Shown here: positions 31,428 to 39,691 of the stretch, in pieces | Layout of the letters: the number at the start of each line of letters is the position of its first letter | Position numbering within the stretch: the first letter of the stretch is position 1 | Assembly: GCF_000571935.1 (NCBI RefSeq) | Contig: NZ_ATAX01000036.1 | Coordinates: 124,001-188,000, forward strand | DNA: 64,000 bases | From: Ruminococcus flavefaciens 007c | GTDB taxonomy: Bacteria > Bacillota > Clostridia > Oscillospirales > Ruminococcaceae | Direction of reading: 5' to 3' | Made by a program: the position numbers and the translations under genes | The notes under the pieces: generated by a model | Databases searched by the model: none | The model's input: only the letters and a program-made list of their open reading frames with translations | Told to the model about the DNA's origin: nothing

Positions 31428-32381
31428 GTGACAGATGTTGATGTTATGCTGGTCGCGGAAGTGCTGGGAGTGCCGGTGCACAGGCTTTATATGCTCAGCA
31501 GCGATCGTATGCCCAGAAATAAACGGGGCGGGTCGTACTCCAATTATCATAAGTCTGTGATATACAGCGGCCGATCAAAGAAAAAACGTGTTCTGACCGT
31601 GCCCAACGGCTTTCTGAAAACAGTTCAGCGCAGGATCCTGCATCGATGCCTTTACAAGCTGCCTGTTTCGGAATACGCTACCGCATATTGCAAGGGACGC
31701 GGTCCCGCGGACAACGCTTCTCCTCATACAGGAAAGGATTATATCATAAAGCTTGATATATCCGACTTTTTCGGAAGTATAAACGATGATGCGGTATATA
31801 TGGTAATGAAGCAGCTGAAGCTCACTCCGAGAGCGACTTCGCTGCTTACTCATCTGTGTGTACATAACGGCGTGCTCCCGCAGGGGGCACCGACTTCGCC
31901 TTATCTTGCAAATCTGGTTATGAAGCACTTTGACGGGCGTATCGGCTCATGGTGTGCAGAGAGAAATATCTCCTACACCAGATACAGCGATGATATGACC
32001 TTCTCGGGCAGGAGGGGCGATCTCCTGGCATCGGGATTGACGGGCAGAGTGAGGAATATGCTTTATTCCATGGGCTTTGAACTGAACAGTAAAAAGACGG
32101 TATTCGCGGTATGCTCCCAGCGGCAGACTGTCACGGGGGCTGTTGTCAACGAAAAGGTGAATGTGCCCTCGGAGCTGCGCAGGAAGCTCAGGCAGGAGGT
32201 ATACTACTGCACAAGGTTCGGAGTTGAGGATCATCTTGCACGATGCGGCAGCGGTGAAGCTCCTAAGGCATATATAAGCGGACTCCTGGGGAGGCTTTCC
32301 TATGCCTTGCAGTTAAGACCCGACGATGAGTGGCTCAGGAGCGGCTTTGAGAAAATCAAAGCAATGAGCAATGATATATAA
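31428..32381 (+). CDS. Retron-type reverse transcriptase
   Basis: 317 residues, the normal size of a stand-alone retron RT. Retron-specific motifs are present: NASPH (region X, NAxxH, residues 96-100) and VTGAVVN (region Y, near 235). Catalytic motifs are IIKLDISDFFGSI, LPQGAPTSPYLANLV and YTRYSDDMTFSG (YSDD in place of the common YADD, residues 186-189). It makes msDNA from the RNA encoded just upstream. GTG start at 31428, eight bases after AAGGAGG. The next gene starts 11 bases after its stop. Confidence 0.92.
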   Translation: MTDVDVMLVAEVLGVPVHRLYMLSSDRMPRNKRGGSYSNYHKSVIYSGRSKKKRVLTVPNGFLKTVQRRILHRCLYKLPVSEYATAYCKGRGPADNASPHTGKDYIIKLDISDFFGSINDDAVYMVMKQLKLTPRATSLLTHLCVHNGVLPQGAPTSPYLANLVMKHFDGRIGSWCAERNISYTRYSDDMTFSGRRGDLLASGLTGRVRNMLYSMGFELNSKKTVFAVCSQRQTVTGAVVNEKVNVPSELRRKLRQEVYYCTRFGVEDHLARCGSGEAPKAYISGLLGRLSYALQLRPDDEWLRSGFEKIKAMSNDI

Positions 32382-32392
32382 AGAGGGATATA

Positions 32393-33448
32393 ATGAAAAA
32401 AGCGATGAAAATTACAGCGATAATACTTGTGCTGCTTCTCATAGCAGTTTTTGTAACGGGATATATAATTACAGCAATAGAAATGAACAAGAACTTCCGC
32501 AGGGGGGATTATCCTGACAAGCGGTTTTCTGCTTCGTGGTTCTATGACCATTATGAAGCGGATTATCCCCGTGAGGAAGTCAGCTTCATGTCTGGAAAAA
32601 ATCAGCTGAAAGGCTTTGTTTACGGCAAGGAAAACAACAGGGGACTGATCGTTTTTGCTCACGGTATCGGCAGCGGCCATGAGTTCTATCTCGGCCTTAT
32701 CACAAGGCTTGTGGACAGGGGCTGGCGCGTCTTTGCATATGACTGCACGGGCAGCGGATACAGCGAGGGCGAAAGCACAGTCGGTTTGGCACAGTCGGTC
32801 ATTGACCTTGACAACGCCCTTACCTTTGCGGAAAATGATCCGCGCATGAACAGCCTCGATACCTATGTTCTCGGACACAGCTGGGGAGGCTATGCTGCGG
32901 CGGCAGTTCTGAATTTTGACCATGATATAAAGGCCTGCATAACCATGTCGGGCTACAATACGCCTTTTGAGGAGCTGGCAGAGACCTGCGACGATATGTA
33001 CGGCAAAAAAGGAAAGCTGCTCTATCCTTTCATATGGACGTATAATAAAGTGAAATTCGGAAGAAATTCCTCGTGGGCGGCTGTTGACGGCATTAACAAG
33101 GCGGGGATACCCGTTCTTGTCATACACGGCGATGATGACAGCGTGATTGATTTCAGCGGTGCAGGTATAATAGCTCACAAGGACAGCATAACCAATCCAA
33201 AGGCAGAGTATAAGGTGTTCTCGGAGAAGGGAAGGAACGGACATAATTCCTATTTCTATACCGGGGAGTACGTGGAATATCTGGAAAATGTCCTCAGCCC
33301 GAGAGCAAATGAGCTCAAGGAAAAATACGATAATAATGTCCCGGAGGATGAGAGGATACGTTACTATGAATCAATAGACGGTCAGTTGTATAACGGCTTC
33401 AATCCCGAGCTGGTGGAGCTTATAGACGGCTTTTTCGGAAAAGTATGA
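32393..33448 (+). CDS. Membrane-anchored alpha/beta hydrolase, possible retron partner
   Basis: 351 residues. One N-terminal membrane anchor (ITAIILVLLLIAVFVTGYII) precedes an alpha/beta hydrolase fold: GLIVFAHGIGSGHEF (oxyanion loop), VLGHSWGGYAA (nucleophile elbow with Ser), VLVIHGDDDSVI (Asp) and RNGHNSYFY (His). It could be a lysophospholipase or esterase on the cell surface. It follows the reverse transcriptase by 11 bases without a promoter between, so it is co-transcribed with the retron and is the best candidate effector; family members also occur alone, so this is uncertain. Terminator at 33455. Confidence 0.8.
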   Translation: MKKAMKITAIILVLLLIAVFVTGYIITAIEMNKNFRRGDYPDKRFSASWFYDHYEADYPREEVSFMSGKNQLKGFVYGKENNRGLIVFAHGIGSGHEFYLGLITRLVDRGWRVFAYDCTGSGYSEGESTVGLAQSVIDLDNALTFAENDPRMNSLDTYVLGHSWGGYAAAAVLNFDHDIKACITMSGYNTPFEELAETCDDMYGKKGKLLYPFIWTYNKVKFGRNSSWAAVDGINKAGIPVLVIHGDDDSVIDFSGAGIIAHKDSITNPKAEYKVFSEKGRNGHNSYFYTGEYVEYLENVLSPRANELKEKYDNNVPEDERIRYYESIDGQLYNGFNPELVELIDGFFGKV

Positions 33449-33454
33449 CAGACT

Positions 33455-33494
33455 GCGGCGGTCGGCGATAATGTGTCAACCGCCGCTTTTTTTA
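33455..33494 (+). terminator. Terminator of the retron operon
   Basis: GCGGCGGT (33455-33462) pairs with ACCGCCGC (33479-33486), followed by seven Ts. Confidence 0.85.
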
Positions 33495-33525
33495 TGAAAA
33501 TACAGTGAAAAAACTTTTTTCGGGC

Positions 33526-33579
33526 TTGACAAGAAGGATAATTGTGGTATAATAGTTAAAGTGCAAAAATGAAATTCAT
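33526..33579 (+). promoter_or_regulatory. Promoter and palindromic operator of the metal-binding lipoprotein operon
   Basis: TTGACA (33526-33531), 16 bases, TATAAT (33548-33553). ATGAAATTCAT (33569-33579) is an 11-base palindrome just after the expected start of transcription, where a Zur/AdcR/Fur-type repressor could act. Confidence 0.6.
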
Positions 33580-33608
33580 TCTCAAATTCGGTGAAAGGAG
33601 CGGCAGAT

Positions 33609-33908
33609 ATGAAAATTACGAAAAAAAGACTTTCGGCTGCACTGGCAGCTGTATTTTTTGTTTTGGTGCTGTTCTGCTCATCGGTGTTTATCATAAAGCA
33701 TACCGTACATGAGTGTACCGGAGAGGGCTGCGCTGTCTGTATGGAGCTGTCACTGTGCCGCAGTATAATGCGTTCTTTTGACGGAGGCTCCTGCCATAAG
33801 CTCACTGCGGCAGTTGTATTGCTCCTGCTCATGATCGTTATTCCTGCGGTCAAAGCCTGTTTCGGCAGGCAGACTCTTGTGTCGATGAAGGTGGAGCTTC
33901 TTAACTGA
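33609..33908 (+). CDS. Small membrane protein with cysteine pairs
   Basis: 99 residues. Two hydrophobic helices (LAAVFFVLVLFCSSVFII and LTAAVVLLLLMIVIPAV) enclose a loop with HECTGEGCAVC, a possible metal site. ATG at 33609 is eight bases after AAAGGAG; an upstream GTG at 33591 is less likely. It precedes the zinc-type binding lipoprotein and probably belongs to the same metal-responsive operon. Not otherwise recognised. Confidence 0.65.
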   Translation: MKITKKRLSAALAAVFFVLVLFCSSVFIIKHTVHECTGEGCAVCMELSLCRSIMRSFDGGSCHKLTAAVVLLLLMIVIPAVKACFGRQTLVSMKVELLN

Positions 33909-33983
33909 GGCGTACTGCGCAGGCACGGGAGCAGGAGGCTCCCATGATCACAACAAACTATACCATATCCCGGAGGTCATTTT

Positions 33984-35000
33984 ATGTTTATCAGAAAATT
34001 CAGTGCAGCTGCTATGTCAATGGCTGCGGCTGCTTTATGTCTTACAGGCTGCAGTGCTTCCGTCACTTCACAGGAAGCAGTAAAAAAAGGACAGGCAGGA
34101 GCTTCTTCGGACAAGCTCAGCATAGTCTGCACCATATTCCCTGAGTACGACTGGGTAAAGGAGATAATGGGCGACCATGCCAAGGATGCGGATATTACGT
34201 ATCTCCTTGACAGCGGTACGGATCTGCATAACTTCCAGCCTACTGCCAGCGATATAATGACTATATCCTCTTGCGACCTGTTCATCCATGTGGGCGGCGA
34301 GTCAGACAAGTGGGTTGACGACGCTCTCAGCGAGGCTGTAAACAAGGACATCAAGGTCATCGACCTTATGGACGTGATAGGCGACAGAGCCAAGGAGGAA
34401 GAAATAAAGGAAGGCATGGAGGCCGAGGAGGAAGAAGAAGGCGAAGAAGGCGAGGAGGAGACAGAGTACGACGAGCACGTTTGGCTCTCGCTGAGAAATG
34501 CCAAGATCATCTGCAAGGAGATCGCAGATCAGCTTTCGGCGCTGGATCCCGAAAATGCTGCGGATTACGGCAGCTCCTTTGAGGATTACAGCAAGAAGCT
34601 GGACGAAATGGACGAAAGCTTCCGCACTCTTACAGAGTCTTCGGATAAGAATACTCTCATTTTCGGCGACCGTTTCCCATTCAGGTACTTCTTTGACGAC
34701 TACGGTCTGGACTACTATGCCGCTTTTGTGGGCTGCTCCGCAGAGAGCGAGGCAAGCTTCAAGACCGTCAGCTTCCTTGCAGAAAAGATCGGCGAACTGA
34801 AATGCGATACTATCTTTACTATAGAAAGCTCGGATAAGTCCATCGCAGAGTCAATAATAAGAAATTCGGACAATAAGAAATGCAGTATCGCAGTGCTCAA
34901 CTCATTGCAGTCGGTTACGGCTTCGGATCTGAATAGCGGTGTTACATACCTCTCGCTCATGCAGCAGAACTACGACGTTCTGGCTGAATACCTCGGCTAA
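33984..35000 (+). CDS. Metal ABC transporter substrate-binding lipoprotein (ZnuA/AdcA type)
   Basis: 338 residues, lipoprotein (LTGCSAS lipobox). Cluster A-I binding protein fold with TIFPEYDWVKEIMG, GTDLHNFQPTASDI (metal His) and EYDEHVWLSLRNA (second His). The loop before the second His is acidic (EEEEEGEEGEEE) where zinc-binding homologues are His-rich. Likely delivers Zn2+ or Mn2+. Neither the ABC ATPase nor the permease is encoded next to it, so the partner must be elsewhere. Confidence 0.85.
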   Translation: MFIRKFSAAAMSMAAAALCLTGCSASVTSQEAVKKGQAGASSDKLSIVCTIFPEYDWVKEIMGDHAKDADITYLLDSGTDLHNFQPTASDIMTISSCDLFIHVGGESDKWVDDALSEAVNKDIKVIDLMDVIGDRAKEEEIKEGMEAEEEEEGEEGEEETEYDEHVWLSLRNAKIICKEIADQLSALDPENAADYGSSFEDYSKKLDEMDESFRTLTESSDKNTLIFGDRFPFRYFFDDYGLDYYAAFVGCSAESEASFKTVSFLAEKIGELKCDTIFTIESSDKSIAESIIRNSDNKKCSIAVLNSLQSVTASDLNSGVTYLSLMQQNYDVLAEYLG

Positions 35001-35024
35001 TAAACCAGACAGGAGGAACTGAAA

Positions 35025-35549
35025 ATGAAAGCTCTAAAAATGTTCTCTGTGCTGGCGGCAGCAATTATCTGCCTGTGTTCATGCAGCAATACTTCTGATA
35101 ATAAGGAAAAAAGTACTTCGGGAGAGGCGGCTACCACTGCTCCCTTCGGCGGTATAGTTCCAAAGGAGGAGAAATTCGCCGGTAAAAACGGCTTTGATGT
35201 GGATCTTACGGCCATGAGCTCGTCTATGGTTTATGCTCAGGTCAGCGATATGATCACAAATCCTGATAGCTACAAGGGAAAGAGCGTCAGGGCAAAGGGC
35301 CCTTTCTCTTACTTAAAGGACGATCAATCGGGCAACGAATACTTCGCTGTGATAATCAGCGACGCTACCGCCTGCTGCTCACAGGGTATAGAATTCGTCC
35401 TTGAGGGCAATAAACAGTATCCCAAGGATTATCCTGCAGTTGATACCGAGATCACAGTCACGGGTACGTTCAATTATTATTACGAAGGCCAGAATATTTA
35501 CTGTCAGCTCCTTGACGCAAAGCTGGAGGAAGGCGGACTCTCCTGGTAA
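35025..35549 (+). CDS. Lipoprotein with OB-like domain, probably metal-linked
   Basis: 174 residues, lipoprotein (LCSCSN). After a linker the domain reads NPDSYKGKSVRAKGPF, ATACCSQGIEFVLEG and TVTGTFNYYYEGQNIYCQLLDAKLEE, the pattern of small OB-fold lipoproteins with a conserved Cys-Cys. Such proteins recur in zinc-responsive operons. Starts behind AGGAGG, 24 bases after the binding-protein gene. Confidence 0.65.
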   Translation: MKALKMFSVLAAAIICLCSCSNTSDNKEKSTSGEAATTAPFGGIVPKEEKFAGKNGFDVDLTAMSSSMVYAQVSDMITNPDSYKGKSVRAKGPFSYLKDDQSGNEYFAVIISDATACCSQGIEFVLEGNKQYPKDYPAVDTEITVTGTFNYYYEGQNIYCQLLDAKLEEGGLSW

Positions 35550-35577
35550 ACAATGCCTTCACGGGCAAGGTGTTCTA

Positions 35578-35606
35578 TTGACAAAATCGCTTTATAATGG
35601 TATAAT
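35578..35606 (+). promoter_or_regulatory. degV promoter
   Basis: TTGACA (35578-35583), 17 bases, TATAAT (35601-35606). Confidence 0.75.
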
Positions 35607-35674
35607 CAGCCTATGGGGAATATGTCCCGTAAGCTGCGGGACAGTATGAATGCTGATTTGAAACGAGGAATTTT

Positions 35675-36559
35675 ATGAGAACTGCGGTAATGACTGACAC
35701 GAACAGCGGCATTACACTTGATGAGGGCAGAATCAACGGCATCTATGTGCTGCCTATGCCTGTGATAGTTGACGGTAAGGATCACATGGAGGAGCTCACG
35801 CTCAGCCATGAGATGCTTTATAAGGCACTTAATGAAAACAAGGACATCGTATCTTCACAGCCGTCGCCTGCTGCGCTGACGGAAATGTGGGAGAAGATAC
35901 TCTCGGAGGGGTATGATGAGCTGGTATATATCCCTATGTCAAGCGGTCTGAGCGGTTCATGCAATACCGCAAAGGCTCTGGCTGCGGATTATGACGGAAA
36001 GGTGGTAGTCATCGACAATCACCGTATCTCCATAACCCTGCTGGATTCGGTCTATGATGCTAAGTTCATGGCTGAAAACGGCAGCAGCGCGGAGGAGATA
36101 AGGGCTTACCTGGAGGAAAACGCCTATCAGAACGATATTTATATTACCCTTCACAGCCTGAAGCGCATAACCAAGACGGGACGTATAACCACTGCAGGTG
36201 CTGCTATAGCCACAGTGCTCAATCTCAAGCCTATCCTGAAGATACAGGGCGGAAAGCTGGACGCTTACGCAAAGGCAAGAGGCATGGCGGCGGCAGAGGA
36301 CAAAATGATAGAGGCTGCCCGAAAGGACCTGGAAAGCAAGTATGCAGGTATCCCCAAAGAGCATATCAGCATAGGTGCGGCAGGTACTATGGAGTCGCAG
36401 GAGACAGTCAAGCGCTGGGTGGACAGGGTTCAGTCGGAGTTTGAAGGATATAAGGTGACTTACAGACCTCTTGCGTGCAGCATAGCCAGTCATGTGGGTA
36501 CAAATACTCAGGGTGTAGCAGTCGGACTTACCGCACGTACACTGGAAATCAATAAATAA
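35675..36559 (+). CDS. DegV family fatty-acid-binding protein
   Basis: 294 residues. N-terminal DegV pattern VMTDTNSGITLDEG with YVLPMPVIVDG, the lipid-binding VSSQPSPAALTEMW and YIPMSSGLSGSCNTA segments, and HSLKRITKTGRIT. The family binds a fatty acid (FakB-like) that is phosphorylated by FakA for phospholipid synthesis. Single-gene unit with own promoter and terminator. Confidence 0.9.
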   Translation: MRTAVMTDTNSGITLDEGRINGIYVLPMPVIVDGKDHMEELTLSHEMLYKALNENKDIVSSQPSPAALTEMWEKILSEGYDELVYIPMSSGLSGSCNTAKALAADYDGKVVVIDNHRISITLLDSVYDAKFMAENGSSAEEIRAYLEENAYQNDIYITLHSLKRITKTGRITTAGAAIATVLNLKPILKIQGGKLDAYAKARGMAAAEDKMIEAARKDLESKYAGIPKEHISIGAAGTMESQETVKRWVDRVQSEFEGYKVTYRPLACSIASHVGTNTQGVAVGLTARTLEINK

Positions 36560-36579
36560 CTGTAAAATACAACAAAACA

Positions 36580-36610
36580 AGCCCTCACCGTTTCGGTGAG
36601 GGCTTTCTTA
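36580..36610. terminator. Terminator after degV (convergent with sufB)
   Basis: AGCCCTCACCG (36580-36590) pairs with CGGTGAGGGCT (36594-36604), followed by TTCTT; serves both converging genes. Confidence 0.8.
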
Positions 36611-36615
36611 TACCT

Positions 36616-37542
36616 TTATTTGAGGAAGCCGTTGATTATCTGCTCTTCGGCTTCTGCTTCCGTAAGACCGAGTGTCATCAGCTTTACGAGCTGTTCGCCT
36701 GCGATTTTGCCGATAGCTGCTTCGTGTACCAGAGCTGCGTCGATATTGTTCGCTTCCAGTGAAGGAACTGCAAGGATACGTCCGTTATCCATGATTATGG
36801 AGTCACATTCCGTATGACCGCTGCAGGCGGCGCTTCCTATTACGCAGAGGTCGAGCTTCTGGTAAGAATCATCCCTGGCAACAGAACGTGATACTACGTC
36901 CGCAGCCGAGCCGTCTCCTATGAGGTCGACCTTGTATATGCTGTATGCCTGCTGCTGACCGTGAGTCATAAGTCTTTCCTGGACTACCAGCTTTGCGTCT
37001 GCCTTGAGCTCAGCAATGGTGGTGCGGTTGGTGGAGTCAACCCCCTTGATCTGGACCATTTCCATCTCCATGACGCTTCCCTCGTCCATATGCACCTCGG
37101 TCACAGGATTGAGTATGCGCTTTCCGCTGCCGTCGCCTGAGCCGTAGTGCTTTTCCACATAGCGTACACGGGAGTTCTTGCCGATATAGAAGCGGTGTAT
37201 TCCGTCATGCTCGGAATCCTGCGAGCCGCAGTTGTCAATGCCGCAGCCTGCAACTATGAGAACATCGCAGTCCTCGCCGATGAAGAAATCGTTGTATACG
37301 TCCTCCTTGATGCCGCTCTGGCTGAGAACAACGGGAATATGGATACTCTCGTTCTTTGTGCCTGCCTTTACGTGTATATCTATACCGCTTACGTCCTCTT
37401 TGGAGCGTATATCTATGTTAGCAGTGGTATTCCTGCTTATTGACTGACCGTTTGCACGGAGGTTGTAGGCTCCCTCGGGAATATCGTGGAGACCGGCGAC
37501 CTCTTCAAACAGTCTTTTCTGTACTGCATCCATCTGAACCAT
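36616..37542 (-). CDS. sufB: SufB/SufD-like core protein
   Basis: 308 residues, shorter than typical SufB (about 470), with the SufBD beta-helix core: AGCGIDNCGSQDSEHDGIHRF, HYGSGDGSGKRILNP and the C-terminal SLEANNIDAALVHEAAIGKI. Together with the adjacent SufC ATPase it forms a minimal two-gene Fe-S assembly system like the SmsCB type described in anaerobes; no SufD, SufS or SufU genes are near. ATG behind AGGAGG, 12 bases after sufC. Confidence 0.85.
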   Translation of the reverse strand: MVQMDAVQKRLFEEVAGLHDIPEGAYNLRANGQSISRNTTANIDIRSKEDVSGIDIHVKAGTKNESIHIPVVLSQSGIKEDVYNDFFIGEDCDVLIVAGCGIDNCGSQDSEHDGIHRFYIGKNSRVRYVEKHYGSGDGSGKRILNPVTEVHMDEGSVMEMEMVQIKGVDSTNRTTIAELKADAKLVVQERLMTHGQQQAYSIYKVDLIGDGSAADVVSRSVARDDSYQKLDLCVIGSAACSGHTECDSIIMDNGRILAVPSLEANNIDAALVHEAAIGKIAGEQLVKLMTLGLTEAEAEEQIINGFLK

Positions 37543-37554
37543 GATACTTCCTCC

Positions 37555-38283
37555 TTACTGGATCTTGCTGCACATATTTACAGCGCTTTCGGTGCCTGTT
37601 ATTTCGGGGAGTATCTCGTCCTTACTGCCCTGCTTCAGTATCCTGCCGTCGGAGATCACTACTATCTCATCGGCGATATTAAGGATACGCTCCTGATGGG
37701 ATATGACTATGATAGTCCTGCCGCGGCGGTCGCTGCGCATTTTTTCGAATATACGTATGAGGTTATTGAAGCTCCAGAGGTCGATGCCTGCCTCGGGCTC
37801 GTCAAAGAGCGCAAGCTTGACATCACGGGCGATAACGGTAGCTATCTCTATACGCTTGAGCTCGCCGCCCGAAAGGGAAGCATTTATCTCACGGTTGATA
37901 TAATCCTTGGCACAGAGGCCTACCTCGGAAAGGTATTCGCAGGCTTCGGATATGGAAAGAGTCTTTCCTGAAGCGATCCTGAGCAGATCAAGAACGGTCA
38001 TGCCCTTGAAGCGCACGGGCTGCTGAAAGGCAAAGCCGATGCCGAGGCGGGCGCGTTCGGTGATGTTTTTATCTGTAATATCCACTCCGTCAAAGATTAT
38101 GCTTCCTGAGGAGAGCTTCTGGATACCTGCGATGAGCTTGGCAAGTGTGGACTTGCCGCCTCCGTTAGGTCCAGTTATCACGATGAACCTGTTATCATCA
38201 ACACTGAGGCTTATATCACGGATAATGCCGACGTTTTCTCCGTCGCTTTCCGCATTGAACGAAACATTTTTAAGTTCCAGCAT
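37555..38283 (-). CDS. sufC: SufC Fe-S assembly ATPase
   Basis: 242 residues, ABC ATPase of the SufC type: Walker A GPNGGGKSTLAKL, Q-loop FAFQQPVRFKG, signature NASLSGGELKRIEIA, Walker B LALFDEPEAGID and switch VISHQER. It powers the SufB-like partner encoded downstream. Promoter at 38337-38365. Confidence 0.92.
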   Translation of the reverse strand: MLELKNVSFNAESDGENVGIIRDISLSVDDNRFIVITGPNGGGKSTLAKLIAGIQKLSSGSIIFDGVDITDKNITERARLGIGFAFQQPVRFKGMTVLDLLRIASGKTLSISEACEYLSEVGLCAKDYINREINASLSGGELKRIEIATVIARDVKLALFDEPEAGIDLWSFNNLIRIFEKMRSDRRGRTIIVISHQERILNIADEIVVISDGRILKQGSKDEILPEITGTESAVNMCSKIQ

Positions 38284-38336
38284 TTTAGATCCTCCTTTAT
38301 GGGATGTCTTTTTGTTAGCTTTTTGTCACGTTATCA

Positions 38337-38365
38337 ATTATAACACGTTATTTAGCTAAAATCAA
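38337..38365 (-). promoter_or_regulatory. sufCB promoter
   Basis: Minus-strand TTGATT (38360-38365), 17 bases, TATAAT (38337-38342). About 70 bases further upstream the inverted repeat TAGTTA-GTAA-TAACTA (38436-38451) could bind an Rrf2/IscR-like regulator. Confidence 0.65.
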
Positions 38366-38460
38366 CTCGTATAACTATATGTTGCATATGAGAAACACAT
38401 TTTATGACAGAAAATGCCTAAAAATCGTCTTTTTATAGTTAGTAATAACTAACAAATTAT

Positions 38461-38888
38461 ATACCCGCTTTTAGTATCAGTCCTCTTTTTTCAGTAAAAT
38501 GCCCGAAATGAGCAGTAAAAGCTTATTTCGGGCAGGATCATATATTACGTCTGACAGCAGACATAAGAAAAGCCCCTCGGTCATAAGGGGGCCTTTCTTA
38601 TCTATTATTCAGAGAGGTGGGGGTCAAGCGAGGTTATTTGAGAAAGCAGTTCATATATGCGGTCAGGTGAAGCGGAGACTGCTGTGCCGGCAGTGCTCCG
38701 TCACGAGCCGTTAAGGCTGTCTGCGGTTTAAAAAAATGTCCTGTAACATTTGCGGAAAAAACAGACGTCCTTATGCTTTCTACATTTATTATATAATAAT
38801 CATCACAGGTATACAAGACATTTATTGCCGATAAATATACTTCATTAGTCGTTTATTGCTCTTTATCGGAGCCGTATGGATACATAAT
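38461..38888. other. Intergenic region with two strong hairpins
   Basis: No gene is supported. GCCCGAAAT/ATTTCGGGC (38501-38533) and AAAAGCCCC/GGGGGC (38569-38592, with CCTTTCTTAT after it) resemble terminators, perhaps of a small RNA. From 38610 to 38720 the sequence is GC-richer without a good start or ribosome binding site. Confidence 0.4.
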
Positions 38889-38917
38889 TTGACAATATGG
38901 CAGGTTGCGTATATAAT
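38889..38917 (+). promoter_or_regulatory. Promoter of the two-component system
   Basis: TTGACA (38889-38894), 17 bases, TATAAT (38912-38917); leader of about 90 bases before the regulator gene. Confidence 0.75.
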
Positions 38918-39012
38918 TGATTTGAAAAGCCACAAAAAAGACCTTTACAGGATATAAAAAAGACACATCAGAGCTTTATAATACACTTAAAGTAATAAGG
39001 AGCGCGTAACTT

Positions 39013-39687
39013 ATGAAAAATATACTTCTTATAGAGGACGATACCGAGATCTGCGAGATCATACGCAATTATTTCGGGGAAAAGGGGACAAGGGTATGTG
39101 CTGTCCATAACGGCGGCGAAGCCTTTGACCTCATCAGGAAAGGCATTGAAGACTATGAACTGGTCCTGCTGGATATTATGCTGCCGCAGACAGACGGCTT
39201 TACCCTGTGCAGGCAGCTGCGTCTGAGGAGCGATGTGCCTGTTATATTCATAACCGCAAGGGGCAGGGAAGAGGACATACTGAGCGGCTATGATCTCGGC
39301 TGTGACGACTATATCGTCAAGCCCTTCCTGCTTTCGGTGCTTTACAGCAAATGTGAGGCGCTGGTGCGGCGTGCAGGCAGCACTGAGGAGAAAAGAGCCC
39401 TTTGCTGCGGCGGTATCAGACTCGACACAAGGACTCTCCGTTGCTTTGCGGGAGACAGCGAAGTGGAGCTGCCGCCCAAGGAGTTTGCCATACTGCGGTA
39501 TCTTCTCGAGCATGAGAACTGGGTGGTCACAAGGGACACTCTGCTGGACAGAGTATGGGGTTATGACTACTTCGGCAGCGACCGCGTGGTGGACAACCAT
39601 ATCAAAAAGCTTAGAAAGGCTCTCGGCAGCGCGGGGGCACAGATAAAGACTCTGGTGGGACGGGGGTATAAGCTCGTAAAGGAGTGA
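39013..39687 (+). CDS. OmpR/PhoB-type response regulator
   Basis: 224 residues. Receiver domain with the acidic pocket EDD, phosphorylated Asp in VLLDIMLPQTDG, Thr in VIFITARG and Lys in DDYIVKPF, followed by a winged-helix DNA-binding domain (PPKEFAILRYLLEHENWVVTR, VVDNHIKKLRKAL, VGRGYKLV). Pairs with the sensor kinase that starts four bases after its stop. Target genes are not evident. Confidence 0.95.
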   Translation: MKNILLIEDDTEICEIIRNYFGEKGTRVCAVHNGGEAFDLIRKGIEDYELVLLDIMLPQTDGFTLCRQLRLRSDVPVIFITARGREEDILSGYDLGCDDYIVKPFLLSVLYSKCEALVRRAGSTEEKRALCCGGIRLDTRTLRCFAGDSEVELPPKEFAILRYLLEHENWVVTRDTLLDRVWGYDYFGSDRVVDNHIKKLRKALGSAGAQIKTLVGRGYKLVKE

Positions 39688-39691
39688 TAAC

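Noticed and set aside
32300..33244. Minus-strand ORF of 314 codons over the hydrolase gene
   Set aside because: Antisense shadow; the plus strand carries a full alpha/beta hydrolase triad.
38634..38816. Minus-strand ORF of 60 codons in the gap before the response regulator
   Set aside because: No ribosome binding site and odd composition; treated as non-coding.
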